From: Geomobilibacter sp964432205
GTDB lineage: Bacteria > Desulfobacterota > Desulfuromonadia > Geobacterales > DSM-12255
Length of the DNA stretch: 64,000 nucleotides
Reading direction: 5' to 3'
Assembly: GCA_964432205.1 (NCBI GenBank)
Contig: CAYSMK010000029.1
Location: forward strand, 1 to 64,000
The position numbers and the translations under genes are program-made. Position 1 is the stretch's first letter. Each line of letters begins with the position of its first letter. The notes under the pieces are model-generated. The model was not told the origin of the DNA, did not search any database, and was given only the letters and a program-made list of their open reading frames with translations. Positions 1-8,198 of this stretch are shown in pieces.

Positions 1-57
1 CTGGGGATTTGCTCTACCCCTTAATGACCATTTACACAAACTAAATTACACCCCCAA

Positions 58-87
58 TAAAAAAAGGCCAGCTTGCAACGGCTGGCC
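58..87 (-). terminator. Rho-independent terminator after dctP-like gene
   Basis: Read on the minus strand, a perfect 7-bp stem GGCCAGC/GCTGGCC (arms 81-87 and 66-72) with an 8-nt loop is followed by a run of T (complement of the A tract at 59-65). It lies about 40 bases past the stop of the TRAP binding-protein gene and closes the long minus-strand operon. Confidence 0.85.
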
Positions 88-127
88 CTCATTAGTATTG
101 CAACCCCTCGGGGATGATTTGTCAGTG

Positions 128-1168
128 TCAGTCGTGGTACTTTTTCAGCAGGGCCTTGGCATCATTATAGAGCGCCTTGCCATTGGCGCCTTTGGCAGTG
201 ACTTCCTTGATCCATTCATCATCCACTTGCGAGGTCGCCTGGATCCAGCGTTTGTATTCGGCATCGCTCAACGTGTTGATGATGTTTTTCCGATCAACGG
301 ACACCTTGCGTGATGCCGCCACCCCTTCGTCCCATACCTTGCCGACCCACTTGGATGTTTCAATGCCGCTGTTGTTGTCGATGACCTTTTTCAGATCCGG
401 CGGCAGGCTGTTGTACTTGGCCTGATTCATGGCGAACACGAAGATGGCGTTGGCGTGCTTGGCCTGGTGCGGCGCGGTCTCGGTACTGGCTTTACAGACT
501 TCGTTCAACTTGAGTGACGGGGTGACCTCCCAGGGAAGGCTGGCGCCGTCGATCACCGCCTTGGATATCGATTCCGGCACCGCCGGTATCGGCATCTGCA
601 CCGGGGTCGCGCCGAGCGCCGCCAGGGTCTTGGCACCGATACGGTTCGGAGAACGGACCTTCAACCCTTTGAGGTCTTCCAGGGTCTTGACCGACTTGCT
701 GCCAAAGTGCAGCTGCGAACCGTCGTGCACATGGGTAAAGATCAGTTTGACCCCTTTGAACTCGTCCATGGCATTCTTATGGACGTAGTCCCACATGGCC
801 TGGCTCCCTTTTTCCGCACTCTTGACCATGAACGGCAGTTCGAAGACCTCTGCCTTGGTGAATCGACCCGCCTGATAGGTCGGTACTGTCCAGACGATGT
901 CGGCTATCCCGTCCCGGGCCTGGTCGAAGAGCTGCGCCGGGGTACCGCCCAGTTGGTTGGAAGGGTAGATCTGGCACTTGAGCCGGCCCTTGGACTCCTT
1001 GTTGATTTTGTCACACCATGGTATGGCATTTTTTTGGTTGAACGATGAAGAGGCAGGGAGGAAATGGGCGACCTTGAGGGTAATCACCTCCTGTGCGGCG
1101 CTGGCAATGCCGGCTCCAAAGGCAGTGGCGACTACGGTTGACATGATGCATGCTTTGAGTCGTTTCAT
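128..1168 (-). CDS. TRAP transporter solute-binding protein (DctP family)
   Basis: This 346-residue protein is a periplasmic solute receptor of a tripartite (TRAP) carboxylate transporter. A signal peptide is visible (MKRLKACIMSTVVATAFGAG, cleavage near ASAA), followed by the family pattern beginning VITLKVAHFLPASSSFNQ. The later segment KSVKTLEDLKGLKVRSPNR is typical of DctP proteins and includes the arginine that usually binds the ligand carboxylate. I chose the internal ATG at 1168 because a strong ribosome site (GGAGGAG) sits just before it and the signal peptide starts there. The in-frame extension upstream is low-complexity and overlaps the preceding gene. No membrane subunits (DctQ, DctM) are in the window and a terminator follows directly, so it must work with a transporter encoded elsewhere. 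Its place in the operon suggests an aryl or branched carboxylate ligand; that is inference. Confidence 0.9.
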   Translation of the reverse strand: MKRLKACIMSTVVATAFGAGIASAAQEVITLKVAHFLPASSSFNQKNAIPWCDKINKESKGRLKCQIYPSNQLGGTPAQLFDQARDGIADIVWTVPTYQAGRFTKAEVFELPFMVKSAEKGSQAMWDYVHKNAMDEFKGVKLIFTHVHDGSQLHFGSKSVKTLEDLKGLKVRSPNRIGAKTLAALGATPVQMPIPAVPESISKAVIDGASLPWEVTPSLKLNEVCKASTETAPHQAKHANAIFVFAMNQAKYNSLPPDLKKVIDNNSGIETSKWVGKVWDEGVAASRKVSVDRKNIINTLSDAEYKRWIQATSQVDDEWIKEVTAKGANGKALYNDAKALLKKYHD

Positions 1169-1220
1169 GCTACGTCTCCTCCTTCGTGGGTTAGGGTTGG
1201 GTTGACCGGGCTCCTTGGCT

Positions 1221-2165
1221 CTATTTGGATTCGAGCGCCTTGACCAGCGCCCGCAGGGTGGTGTTGTACGGGGTGGGCATGCCGGCCCTGGCACCGTATT
1301 CGATGATCTTGCCGTTGATGAAGTCGATTTCGGTCCGGCGGCCGGCTTCGATGTCCTGCAGCATGGACGGTTTGTGATGGCCGGCGTCCTTGATGTAGTC
1401 GACGCAGAACGGATAGTAGTCCGGGCCAAGGGCGAATTCGTTGGCCCGGGCAACCGCGACCCCCTCCTTCAGGAGCGAATCCACCAGGTTGACGAGGATC
1501 GGGTCGTTCATGACCTCGAACATGGTCTTGCCGGTTACGGCGCAGACCGGGTTCATGCAGGAGTTGTTGACCGTCTTGCTCCAGACCATGTTGCGGATCT
1601 GGTCGGTGTGGTGGGTATCCAGTCCGCACTCGGTGAGCACGTTGCAGATGCCGATCGCCGCCTCCTTCGAGACCGGATCCAGTTCCTGGAGAAAATGGGG
1701 GCGGTGGTGGAACGCCACCCTGATATGACTGGGCCCCACCGGCACGCTGCCGAAATTGACCACTGCCCGCATTACCGATTTCACCCCAAGGCTTTGCGAC
1801 AGGACCCGTTCGGTGTCGATGCCGTTTTGCCAGCTGATGAAGTAGCGACCTTCACTGACGAACTTCTCCAGCACTGAGGCAAGGAGCGGCAGGGCGGTGG
1901 CCTTGACGGTGACGAAGATGACATCGGGGGGGTCTGCGGCGAGGTCGTCGATGCGGGTAGTGGTCCTCGCCACCCTGGCCTGGAAGTTATCGGCCCCTTC
2001 CAGGATAATCCCCGGATTAAGGGCCGGCTCCAGGAGGCTCGGCACGACGTCGCAGAGCGTCACGTCATACCCCCCCCGGGCGAGGAATGCGGCGACGATC
2101 CCCCCCACCGGCCCGGCGCCGATGACTGCGAACTTCTTCGGTTTATAGCTGCTTTCGTTACTCAT
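1221..2165 (-). CDS. Ketopantoate reductase-family oxidoreductase, copy 1
   Basis: This 314-residue protein has the N-terminal Rossmann motif FAVIGAGPVGGIVAAFLARGG and the ApbA/PanE C-terminal helical domain, including TVNNSCMNPVCAVTGKTMFE. The family reduces 2-dehydropantoate with NADPH, but many paralogues act on other 2-oxo or 2-hydroxy acids. It is closely related along its whole length to the second copy at 2773-3732, and each copy is preceded by an ACT-domain gene. Position inside a 2-oxo-acid catabolic operon argues against a role in pantothenate synthesis. A 2-oxo/2-hydroxy acid dehydrogenase role is my inference. Confidence 0.85.
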   Translation of the reverse strand: MSNESSYKPKKFAVIGAGPVGGIVAAFLARGGYDVTLCDVVPSLLEPALNPGIILEGADNFQARVARTTTRIDDLAADPPDVIFVTVKATALPLLASVLEKFVSEGRYFISWQNGIDTERVLSQSLGVKSVMRAVVNFGSVPVGPSHIRVAFHHRPHFLQELDPVSKEAAIGICNVLTECGLDTHHTDQIRNMVWSKTVNNSCMNPVCAVTGKTMFEVMNDPILVNLVDSLLKEGVAVARANEFALGPDYYPFCVDYIKDAGHHKPSMLQDIEAGRRTEIDFINGKIIEYGARAGMPTPYNTTLRALVKALESK

Positions 2166-2207
2166 ATGCGGCTCCTTGAACCACCTGCGCGACCGGCAGG
2201 GCGGCAG

Positions 2208-2654
2208 TCATCCCTGCGTGTCGAGGATGCCGAACGCCTCGGCATCCAGCAGTTTCACCCCGTTTTTGCGCAGCATCTCGATCGCCAGGTCGATATCGCT
2301 GAAGCAGAAGATCATCACTGCCTTGCCGAAGGTGGCGCCGGCCACGGCGTACATGTATTCCACATTCACCTTGGTCCCCAGGAACAGTTCCAGCACCTGG
2401 GAGAGGCTGCCAGGGGTGTCCTCGATCTCGATGGCGACCACATCGTCGACCCGGGCCGGGACGTACCGCTCCATCATGATGCGGCGGGCGGTATCGATGT
2501 CGGAGACGAGTATCCTGAGGACGCCGAAGTCGTGGGAGCTGTCGCAGATGCAGTGGGCCCGCAGGTTGATGCCGGCAGCGCCGAACGCCTTGGTCACCTC
2601 AAAGAGGCGGCCGGGCGCGTTTTCCAGAAAGATGGAGAGCTGTTTCAGTTTCAT
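2208..2654 (-). CDS. Tandem ACT-domain protein, copy 1
   Basis: This 148-residue cytoplasmic protein is made of two ACT domains and nothing else: the first begins LKQLSIFLENAPGRLFEVTK, the second near residue 70 with VVAIEIEDTPGSLSQVLELF. ACT domains bind amino acids and similar small ligands, and stand-alone double-ACT proteins are often found beside phenylacetate-CoA ligase and indolepyruvate oxidoreductase genes. It has no visible catalytic residues, so a sensing or allosteric role is likely. It is paired with the reductase gene that follows, and the pair is duplicated. Confidence 0.85.
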   Translation of the reverse strand: MKLKQLSIFLENAPGRLFEVTKAFGAAGINLRAHCICDSSHDFGVLRILVSDIDTARRIMMERYVPARVDDVVAIEIEDTPGSLSQVLELFLGTKVNVEYMYAVAGATFGKAVMIFCFSDIDLAIEMLRKNGVKLLDAEAFGILDTQG

Positions 2655-2683
2655 GAGGTTCTCCCTTGCCAGTTGCTGTTACT

Positions 2684-2762
2684 CCCCCCTCCTGGCCTCC
2701 CCCCGCTGGGGGGAGGAATACTTGTTCCCTCCCTCGGAGGGGGAGGGCTAGGGAGGGGGAAC
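2684..2762. repeat. GC-rich palindromic intergenic repeat
   Basis: Runs of C and G form nested hairpins (CCCCCCGCTGGGGGG, then CCCTCCCTCGGAGGGGGAGGG-like). It fills the gap between the ACT and reductase genes. The same style of element recurs near 12688, 49331, 54138 and 57160. Confidence 0.7.
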
Positions 2763-2772
2763 GGAAAATGGT

Positions 2773-3732
2773 TCATGTCGCGGGGCGCGGCTTCGATTCC
2801 AGCGCCTTGACGAGTCCGTGGATCATGGTGTTGTAGGGGGTGGCCATCCCGGCCTGGGCGCCGTACTCGACGATCTTGCCGTTGATGTAGTCCACCTCGG
2901 TCCTGCGGCCCGCCTCGATATCCTGCAGCATGGAAGGCTTGTGGTTGCCGGCGTTCTTGATGTAGTTGACGCAGTAGGGGTAGAAGTCCGAGCCGAGGGA
3001 GAATTCGTTCGCCCTCGCCACGGCCACCCCCTCCTTGATCAGGGCGTCCACCAGGTTGAAGAGGATCGGGTCGATGATGATCTCGATCATGGTCTTGCCG
3101 GTGACGGCGCAGATGGCGTTCATGCAGGAGTTCATGACCGTCTTGCGCCAGACCTTGTCGGTGATCTGCTCGGTATGCCGGGTCTCCAGGCCGCACTCGG
3201 TGAAGACGTTGCAGATGCCGATGGCCGCCTCACGGGACACCGGGTCGAGCTCCTGAATGAAGTGGGGACGGTGGTGGAAGGCAATCCGGACGTGGGCCGG
3301 CGCCAGCGGCACACAGCCGTAGTTAACGACCCCCCGCATGACCGCCTTACGCCCGAGATGCTCCGCCAGGACCAGTTCGGTGTCGATGCCGTTCTGCCAG
3401 CTGATCACGTACCGCCCCTCGGCGACAAAACCTTCGAGGGCGGAGGCGATCAACGGCAGGGCCGTGGCCTTGACGGTGACCACTATGACGTCGGGCGGAT
3501 CGAGGACGAGGTCATCCACGCTGGTGGTGACCCTGGCCACCCTGGCCTGCAGGTTGTCGGCCCCCTCGAGGATGATGCCGGGGTTCAGGGCCGGTTCCAG
3601 GAGGCTCGGGATGACGTCGCAGAGGGTGACCTCATAGCCGCCCTTTGACAGGAAGGCAGCGACGATCGCGCCCACCGGCCCGGCACCGATGACCGCGAAT
3701 TTTGTTGGTTTGTAACTGCTCTCTTCCTTCAT
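2773..3732 (-). CDS. Ketopantoate reductase-family oxidoreductase, copy 2
   Basis: This 319-residue paralogue of the gene at 1221-2165 has the same Rossmann start (FAVIGAGPVGAIVAAFLSKGG) and the same ApbA C-terminal domain (KTVMNSCMNAICAVTGKTMI). I start it at 3732, where an AAGGAG ribosome site precedes ATG and the sequence aligns with the start of copy 1. The in-frame extension upstream runs into the ACT gene. The strong similarity between copies points to tandem duplication of an ACT-reductase unit. The substrate is unknown; a 2-oxo acid is likely from context. Confidence 0.85.
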   Translation of the reverse strand: MKEESSYKPTKFAVIGAGPVGAIVAAFLSKGGYEVTLCDVIPSLLEPALNPGIILEGADNLQARVARVTTSVDDLVLDPPDVIVVTVKATALPLIASALEGFVAEGRYVISWQNGIDTELVLAEHLGRKAVMRGVVNYGCVPLAPAHVRIAFHHRPHFIQELDPVSREAAIGICNVFTECGLETRHTEQITDKVWRKTVMNSCMNAICAVTGKTMIEIIIDPILFNLVDALIKEGVAVARANEFSLGSDFYPYCVNYIKNAGNHKPSMLQDIEAGRRTEVDYINGKIVEYGAQAGMATPYNTMIHGLVKALESKPRPAT

Positions 3733-3754
3733 GGCACTGACTCCTTGAAGCCGG

Positions 3755-4213
3755 CTAAATCTGGCCCGGATTGTCGTGGATGCCGAACGACTCGGCATCG
3801 AGGATCTTGATGCCGTTCTTCTGCAACAACGCAATCGCCTGATCGTTGTCACTGAAGCGAAAGACCATCACCGCCTTTCCCGACGAACTGCCGGTACCGG
3901 CCAGGGCATACATGTAGTCCACGTTCACCCTGTTTTCCAGAAACAGCTTGAGCACGCTGTTGGCCAGGCTGCCGGGGGTATCGTCGATCTCGATGGCAAC
4001 CACATCGTCGACCCGGGCCGGCAGCTGCTTTTCCATGATCACCCGGCGGGCCTTGACCACATCCGACACGAGGATGCGCAGCACCCCGAAGCCGGCGGTG
4101 TCGCAGATGCTTAAGGACCGCAGGTTGATCCCCGCCTCGCCGAGGGCGTGGGTGGCCTCGTAGAGGCGACCTGGCGAGTTTTCGAGAAACACGGACAACT
4201 GTTTCATTTTCAT
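3755..4213 (-). CDS. Tandem ACT-domain protein, copy 2
   Basis: This 152-residue protein has two ACT domains (MKQLSVFLENSPGRLYEATH; VVAIEIDDTPGSLANSVLKL) and is the paralogue of 2208-2654. It lies directly downstream of iorB, with a 31-base gap, and 22 bases upstream of the second reductase. Compared with copy 1 it carries a short insertion in the second domain (around AGTGSSSGKAV). It probably binds an amino acid or aryl acid as an effector; no catalytic function is visible. Confidence 0.85.
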   Translation of the reverse strand: MKMKQLSVFLENSPGRLYEATHALGEAGINLRSLSICDTAGFGVLRILVSDVVKARRVIMEKQLPARVDDVVAIEIDDTPGSLANSVLKLFLENRVNVDYMYALAGTGSSSGKAVMVFRFSDNDQAIALLQKNGIKILDAESFGIHDNPGQI

Positions 4214-4244
4214 CTGAACCTCCCTTTTGAGCCTGATAAGCGGC

Positions 4245-4820
4245 TCAGGCAGCGGCAGCGCCTCCCTGGAGCGCCTTCAGGTTGACATCGACCCCTTTGC
4301 CCTGCGACAGCTCCGCCACGACCCCTTCGATGACCGCGGACTCCAGGGGGAGACTCTTCATGACCGAACCGACCATGACCATGTTGACCGCCTTGGCATT
4401 GCCGGCCTCGTGGGCAATGGAGAGGGCCTCGATGGCGTGGCTGTTGCTGCATTTCGCCGTGATCTGCTCCTCCACATCGGTCGGGTAGGTGGCCAGGCCG
4501 GAGGCCACGGTGCTCGGGTTGATCGTGACCCTGTTGTAGACGACCATCCCGCCGGGTTTGAGGTAATGGAGGTAGCGCAGCGCCTCCAGCGGCTCGAAGG
4601 AGATGAGGATGTCGGCAGTCCCGGGCATGACCACCGGGGAGCTAACCTTGTCGCCGATCCGGACGAAGGAGATGACGCTCCCGCCCCGCTGGGCCATGCC
4701 GTGAACCTCGTTCTGCTTGACATCCATGCCGCTCTTAAGGGCGCTTTCGGCGAGCACCTTGGAGGCCATCAGCACCCCCTGGCCGCCGACTCCCGCAATA
4801 ACAATATTAAACACGTTCAT
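4245..4820 (-). CDS. iorB: Indolepyruvate ferredoxin oxidoreductase, beta subunit
   Basis: This 191-residue protein belongs to the gamma-type domain family of 2-oxo acid:ferredoxin oxidoreductases. The diagnostic N-terminus is GVGGQGVLMASKVLAESALK, followed by EVHGMAQRGGSVISFVRIG. With IorA it oxidatively decarboxylates aryl pyruvates (indole-, phenyl- or hydroxyphenylpyruvate) to aryl-acetyl-CoA, reducing ferredoxin. It lies 15 bases downstream of iorA, the usual arrangement. Length matches the family. Confidence 0.93.
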   Translation of the reverse strand: MNVFNIVIAGVGGQGVLMASKVLAESALKSGMDVKQNEVHGMAQRGGSVISFVRIGDKVSSPVVMPGTADILISFEPLEALRYLHYLKPGGMVVYNRVTINPSTVASGLATYPTDVEEQITAKCSNSHAIEALSIAHEAGNAKAVNMVMVGSVMKSLPLESAVIEGVVAELSQGKGVDVNLKALQGGAAAA

Positions 4821-4835
4821 TGGTTCCTCCCCTCC

Positions 4836-6578
4836 TCAGGCTACGGACATTGCGTCGAATTTGCAGAGCTGTGAGCAGACGCCGCAGCCGTTGCAGATGT
4901 TGGGATCGATTCGAACCTTCGGCTTGTCCCCGGAGGCGGTGAGCCCGAGCGCCACGCAGGCGGCCTTGAGGCAGGCGCGGCAGCCGGTACAGGTGTCCTG
5001 GTTGACGGTGACGGTCGGCTTTTTCACCCGGTAGCGCAGTATGCAAGGGTTCTTGTCGATGAGCACGTAGGGGCCGGGGGTTTCCAAGCCTTTCTTGATG
5101 GCTGCCTCGGTCGCTGCCAGGTCGTAGGTGTTGATCTCCACGACATGCTCCACACCGAGCACCTTGACCAGCGCCATGATGTCCACCTGCTCTGCGGCCC
5201 CCCCCTGCAGAACCCGGCCGGAGCCGGGGTTTTCCTGGCCGCCGGTCATCCCCGTGGTGCGGTTGTCCATGATGATGACCAGGGCGTTGCTCTTGTTGTA
5301 GGCCATGCTGAGGAGCCCGGTGATCCCGGAATGGAAGAAGGTGGAATCGCCGATGACCGCCACCGGCTTTTCGGTTCGGCCGGCGATCTCGTTGACCTTG
5401 GCCATGCCGTGGGCCGCGCTGATGCTCGCCCCCATGCAGATGGTGGAATGCATGGCGCTCATGGGGGGAAGTGCCCCGAGGGTGTAGCAGCCGATGTCGC
5501 CGGAGACGAACGCCTTGAGCTTGCTCAGGATGGAGAAGAGCCCGCGGTGGGCGCAGCCCGGGCAGAATGTGGGGGGACGCTGGGGGAGCCCCTCGACCGG
5601 CGCGACGCTTTCAGCAACCGTATCGCCGGCCGCCGTGCGGACGATGTCGGCGCTGACTTCGCCGCAGAGGGAAATCCGGTCCTTGCCGATGTCGACCCGG
5701 ACGCCTGCAGCCCTGATCTGCTCCTCGAAGATGGCATCCATCTCCTCGACGATCATGAGCCGCTTGACGCTCCCTGCGAACTCGCGGATCTTGTTCATCG
5801 GCAGCGGATGGACCAGGCCGAGCTTGAGGACCGAGGCATTGGGATAGGCCTCCCGGACATGCTGGTACGAGACGCCGGAGGTGATGATCCCCAGCTCCCT
5901 GTCACCCATCTCCACCCGGTTGAGGGGCGAGGTCTCCGCGAACGCCTGCAGTTTGAGCAGCCGTGCCTCCACCTCCACATGCTTGATCTTGCCGAAGTTG
6001 GGGAGCATGACGTACTTGGGTACGTTCCTGACCCACTCGCCAACCTGCGGCTGGACCTTTGCCGTTTGCTCCACCACCCCCTTGGCATGGGAGATCCGGG
6101 TGGTGGTGCGGAGCATCACCGGCGTGTCGAACTGCTCGGAGATCTCGAACCCGGCCCGGACGAAGTCGTAGGCCTCCTGGGAGTCGGCCGGGTCCAGCAT
6201 CGGCACCTTGGCGAACTTGGCGTAGTTGCGGCTGTCCTGCTCGTTCTGGGAGGAATGCTGACCGGGATCGTCGGCCACCATCAGGATCAGACCGCCATTG
6301 ACGCCGGTGTAGGTGAGGGTCATGAGCGCGTCGGCGGCCACGTTGACCCCGACATGCTTCATGGTGGACAGGCTCCTGCCGCCGGCGATGGAGGCGCCGA
6401 TGGCCGATTCCAGGGCGACCTTCTCGTTGGGTGCCCATTCGCAGTAGACCTCGCCCAGGCGGGCCACCTCTTCCAGGGTTTCGGTGCTGGGGGTTCCCGG
6501 GTAGCCGGAGGCAAAGACGCCGCCGGCATCACCAAAACTCAATGCAATAGCTTCGTTACCGGATATTATCTTCTTCAT
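4836..6578 (-). CDS. iorA: Indolepyruvate ferredoxin oxidoreductase, alpha subunit
   Basis: This 580-residue thiamine-diphosphate enzyme has an N-terminal pyrimidine-binding domain (ALSFGDAGGVFASGYPGTPS). A thiamine-diphosphate/Mg motif follows in the middle (GDIGCYTLGALPPMSAMHST; VIGDSTFFHSGITGL). The C-terminal ferredoxin domain carries two four-cysteine sets (CTGCRACLKAAC and CNGCGVCSQLC) for two [4Fe-4S] clusters. The start at 6578 follows a GGGTGG-type ribosome site and gives the normal N-terminus. It makes aryl-acetyl-CoA from aryl pyruvate, which links transamination of aromatic amino acids to the CoA enzymes upstream in the operon. Confidence 0.93.
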   Translation of the reverse strand: MKKIISGNEAIALSFGDAGGVFASGYPGTPSTETLEEVARLGEVYCEWAPNEKVALESAIGASIAGGRSLSTMKHVGVNVAADALMTLTYTGVNGGLILMVADDPGQHSSQNEQDSRNYAKFAKVPMLDPADSQEAYDFVRAGFEISEQFDTPVMLRTTTRISHAKGVVEQTAKVQPQVGEWVRNVPKYVMLPNFGKIKHVEVEARLLKLQAFAETSPLNRVEMGDRELGIITSGVSYQHVREAYPNASVLKLGLVHPLPMNKIREFAGSVKRLMIVEEMDAIFEEQIRAAGVRVDIGKDRISLCGEVSADIVRTAAGDTVAESVAPVEGLPQRPPTFCPGCAHRGLFSILSKLKAFVSGDIGCYTLGALPPMSAMHSTICMGASISAAHGMAKVNEIAGRTEKPVAVIGDSTFFHSGITGLLSMAYNKSNALVIIMDNRTTGMTGGQENPGSGRVLQGGAAEQVDIMALVKVLGVEHVVEINTYDLAATEAAIKKGLETPGPYVLIDKNPCILRYRVKKPTVTVNQDTCTGCRACLKAACVALGLTASGDKPKVRIDPNICNGCGVCSQLCKFDAMSVA

Positions 6579-6640
6579 GTTCACCACCCTTTCAACAGAT
6601 CGTTTCGAAAATATTTCTACGTCGTCACATTTCGTTTTTC

Positions 6641-6789
6641 GTCCCATCGGGACAGAATGCATGTAGCCGGGGGATTCATCCCCCGGTACTGGATTGGATT
6701 AATCCCTCCGTCACGTACGTGACGAAAACATATGACTTGAATCCCGGCGATAAATCGCCGGGCTAAAAGCATTCTGTCCCTACGGGACG
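6641..6789. repeat. Inverted pair of REP-like palindromes
   Basis: Two related palindromic units face each other: GTCCC(A/G)T(C/A)GGGACAGAATGC followed by TAGCC and a CCGGGGGATTCATCCCCCGG stem (6641-6696), and the inverse CCCGGCGATAAATCGCCGGG unit ending GCATTCTGTCCC (6741-6789). The pair fills the iorA/ligase gap. It resembles REP elements mobilised by TnpA-REP transposases elsewhere; none is in the window. Confidence 0.7.
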
Positions 6790-6802
6790 TAGACTAAAGC
6801 CA

Positions 6803-8146
6803 CTATTTCGGCCTGTTGTCGATGTACCGCTTGGCCTTGCCTTCGCTGCGCGGGATTGAACCGGGTGCAACCAAGGTGACCGTGACCGTGATGCCGATGA
6901 TGTCCTTGATATCCTTTTCAAGATTCATCTTTATTTCCCGGGTCGCCACGTCATCGGTTACCCGTTGGTGCTCGCTTATGACGAATGTTTCCCCGACATA
7001 CTTGTAGGCATACTGGTCGATTACCTCGACCTTCACCTCAACCTCGTCCAGAGCTCCCTGACGGTCGACCACAACCAGGTAGTTGGGCGTGACGCCGTGG
7101 TGCGTGAGAACAATCGATTCAATCTGGGAGGGGAAGAAGTTCACCCCCCGGATGATCAGCATGTCGTCAGAGCGTCCCGTCACTTTCTTCATCTTGACGA
7201 GTGTGCGGCCACACGCGCAGGGTTCGAGGGACAGCCTGGTGATGTCCTTGGTGCGGTACCGCAGGAGTGGCTGTCCTTCATTGGCTATATTGGTGAAGAC
7301 CAGCTCGCCTTCGTCGCCGATCGGGAGCACCTCGCCGTTTGCCGGATTGATGATTTCAGGGTAGAAATAGTCCTCGTTGATATGCAGGCCATTACGCGCT
7401 TCGTGACATTCGCAGGCAACGCCCGGGCCGATGATCTCGGAGAGTCCGTAAATGTCGCAGGCCTTGACCCCGAAATTCTCCTGGATCTTGCCGCGCATCT
7501 CCTCGGTCCAGAACTCCGCGCCCAATACCGCAGTACGGAGATTCAGCTTTTTGAAATCGACCCCCATCTCCATACCCACTTCATAGATATACATCAGGAA
7601 GGAAGGGGTTACCGTGAGCGCCGTGGTCCCGAAATCCTGCATCAGCATGATCTGCTTCTGGGTATTGCCGCCCGAGATGGGAATGACCGACGCGCCGATC
7701 CGTACCCCCCCGTAGTGTGCGCCAACACCGCCCGTAAAGAGCCCATAACCGTAGATGTTCTGCAGGACATCCTTGCTGGTGATGCCGGCACTGGTAAGGC
7801 AGCGGGCCATGACTTCGGACCAGGTCTCGATATCGTTCCGGGTGTAGCCGACCACGATCGGTTTTCCGGTCGTCCCGGAGGTGGCGTGATATTCGACCAC
7901 ATCATCCCGGTGGGCGGTGAACATATTGAAGGGATAGTTCTCCCTCAAGTCGTCCTTGACGGTAAAGGGAAGTCTCCTGATATCGTCCAGCGACTTGATG
8001 TCGCCCGGCTTCACACCCGCTTCGTCGAGCCTTTTCCTGTAAACCGGATTTTTTTCATACACATAGCTGACGGTTTTCTGCAGTCTGCCAAGCTGAATGC
8101 CCTGCATCTCGCTGCGACTGCTCGTCTCGACACTGTTCCATATCAT
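6803..8146 (-). CDS. Phenylacetate-CoA ligase-like AMP-forming enzyme
   Basis: This 447-residue adenylate-forming enzyme is close in length and motif pattern to PaaK. It has the ATP-binding loop HATSGTTGKPIVVGYTRNDI, the motif DIYGLSEIIGPGVACE, and a C-terminal domain with GRSDDMLIIRGVNFFPSQIE. It activates an aryl (or related) carboxylic acid to its CoA thioester with ATP giving AMP and PPi. Genes of this type commonly sit next to iorAB and ACT genes, as here. Which acid is used cannot be read from the sequence. Confidence 0.88.
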   Translation of the reverse strand: MIWNSVETSSRSEMQGIQLGRLQKTVSYVYEKNPVYRKRLDEAGVKPGDIKSLDDIRRLPFTVKDDLRENYPFNMFTAHRDDVVEYHATSGTTGKPIVVGYTRNDIETWSEVMARCLTSAGITSKDVLQNIYGYGLFTGGVGAHYGGVRIGASVIPISGGNTQKQIMLMQDFGTTALTVTPSFLMYIYEVGMEMGVDFKKLNLRTAVLGAEFWTEEMRGKIQENFGVKACDIYGLSEIIGPGVACECHEARNGLHINEDYFYPEIINPANGEVLPIGDEGELVFTNIANEGQPLLRYRTKDITRLSLEPCACGRTLVKMKKVTGRSDDMLIIRGVNFFPSQIESIVLTHHGVTPNYLVVVDRQGALDEVEVKVEVIDQYAYKYVGETFVISEHQRVTDDVATREIKMNLEKDIKDIIGITVTVTLVAPGSIPRSEGKAKRYIDNRPK

Positions 8147-8198
8147 GGTCTTACCCCCATTTTCAAGCGGCAGCGGTTTTTCTCCGCCGTGGCTTCCG

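Noticed and set aside
1221..3732. Annotating the two reductases as pantothenate-synthesis PanE
   Set aside because: Two linked copies in a catabolic operon with ACT proteins and no pantothenate genes; the family is broad.
5145..6722. A 525-codon plus-strand frame across iorA
   Set aside because: Antisense shadow of iorA, with composition rather than domain content.
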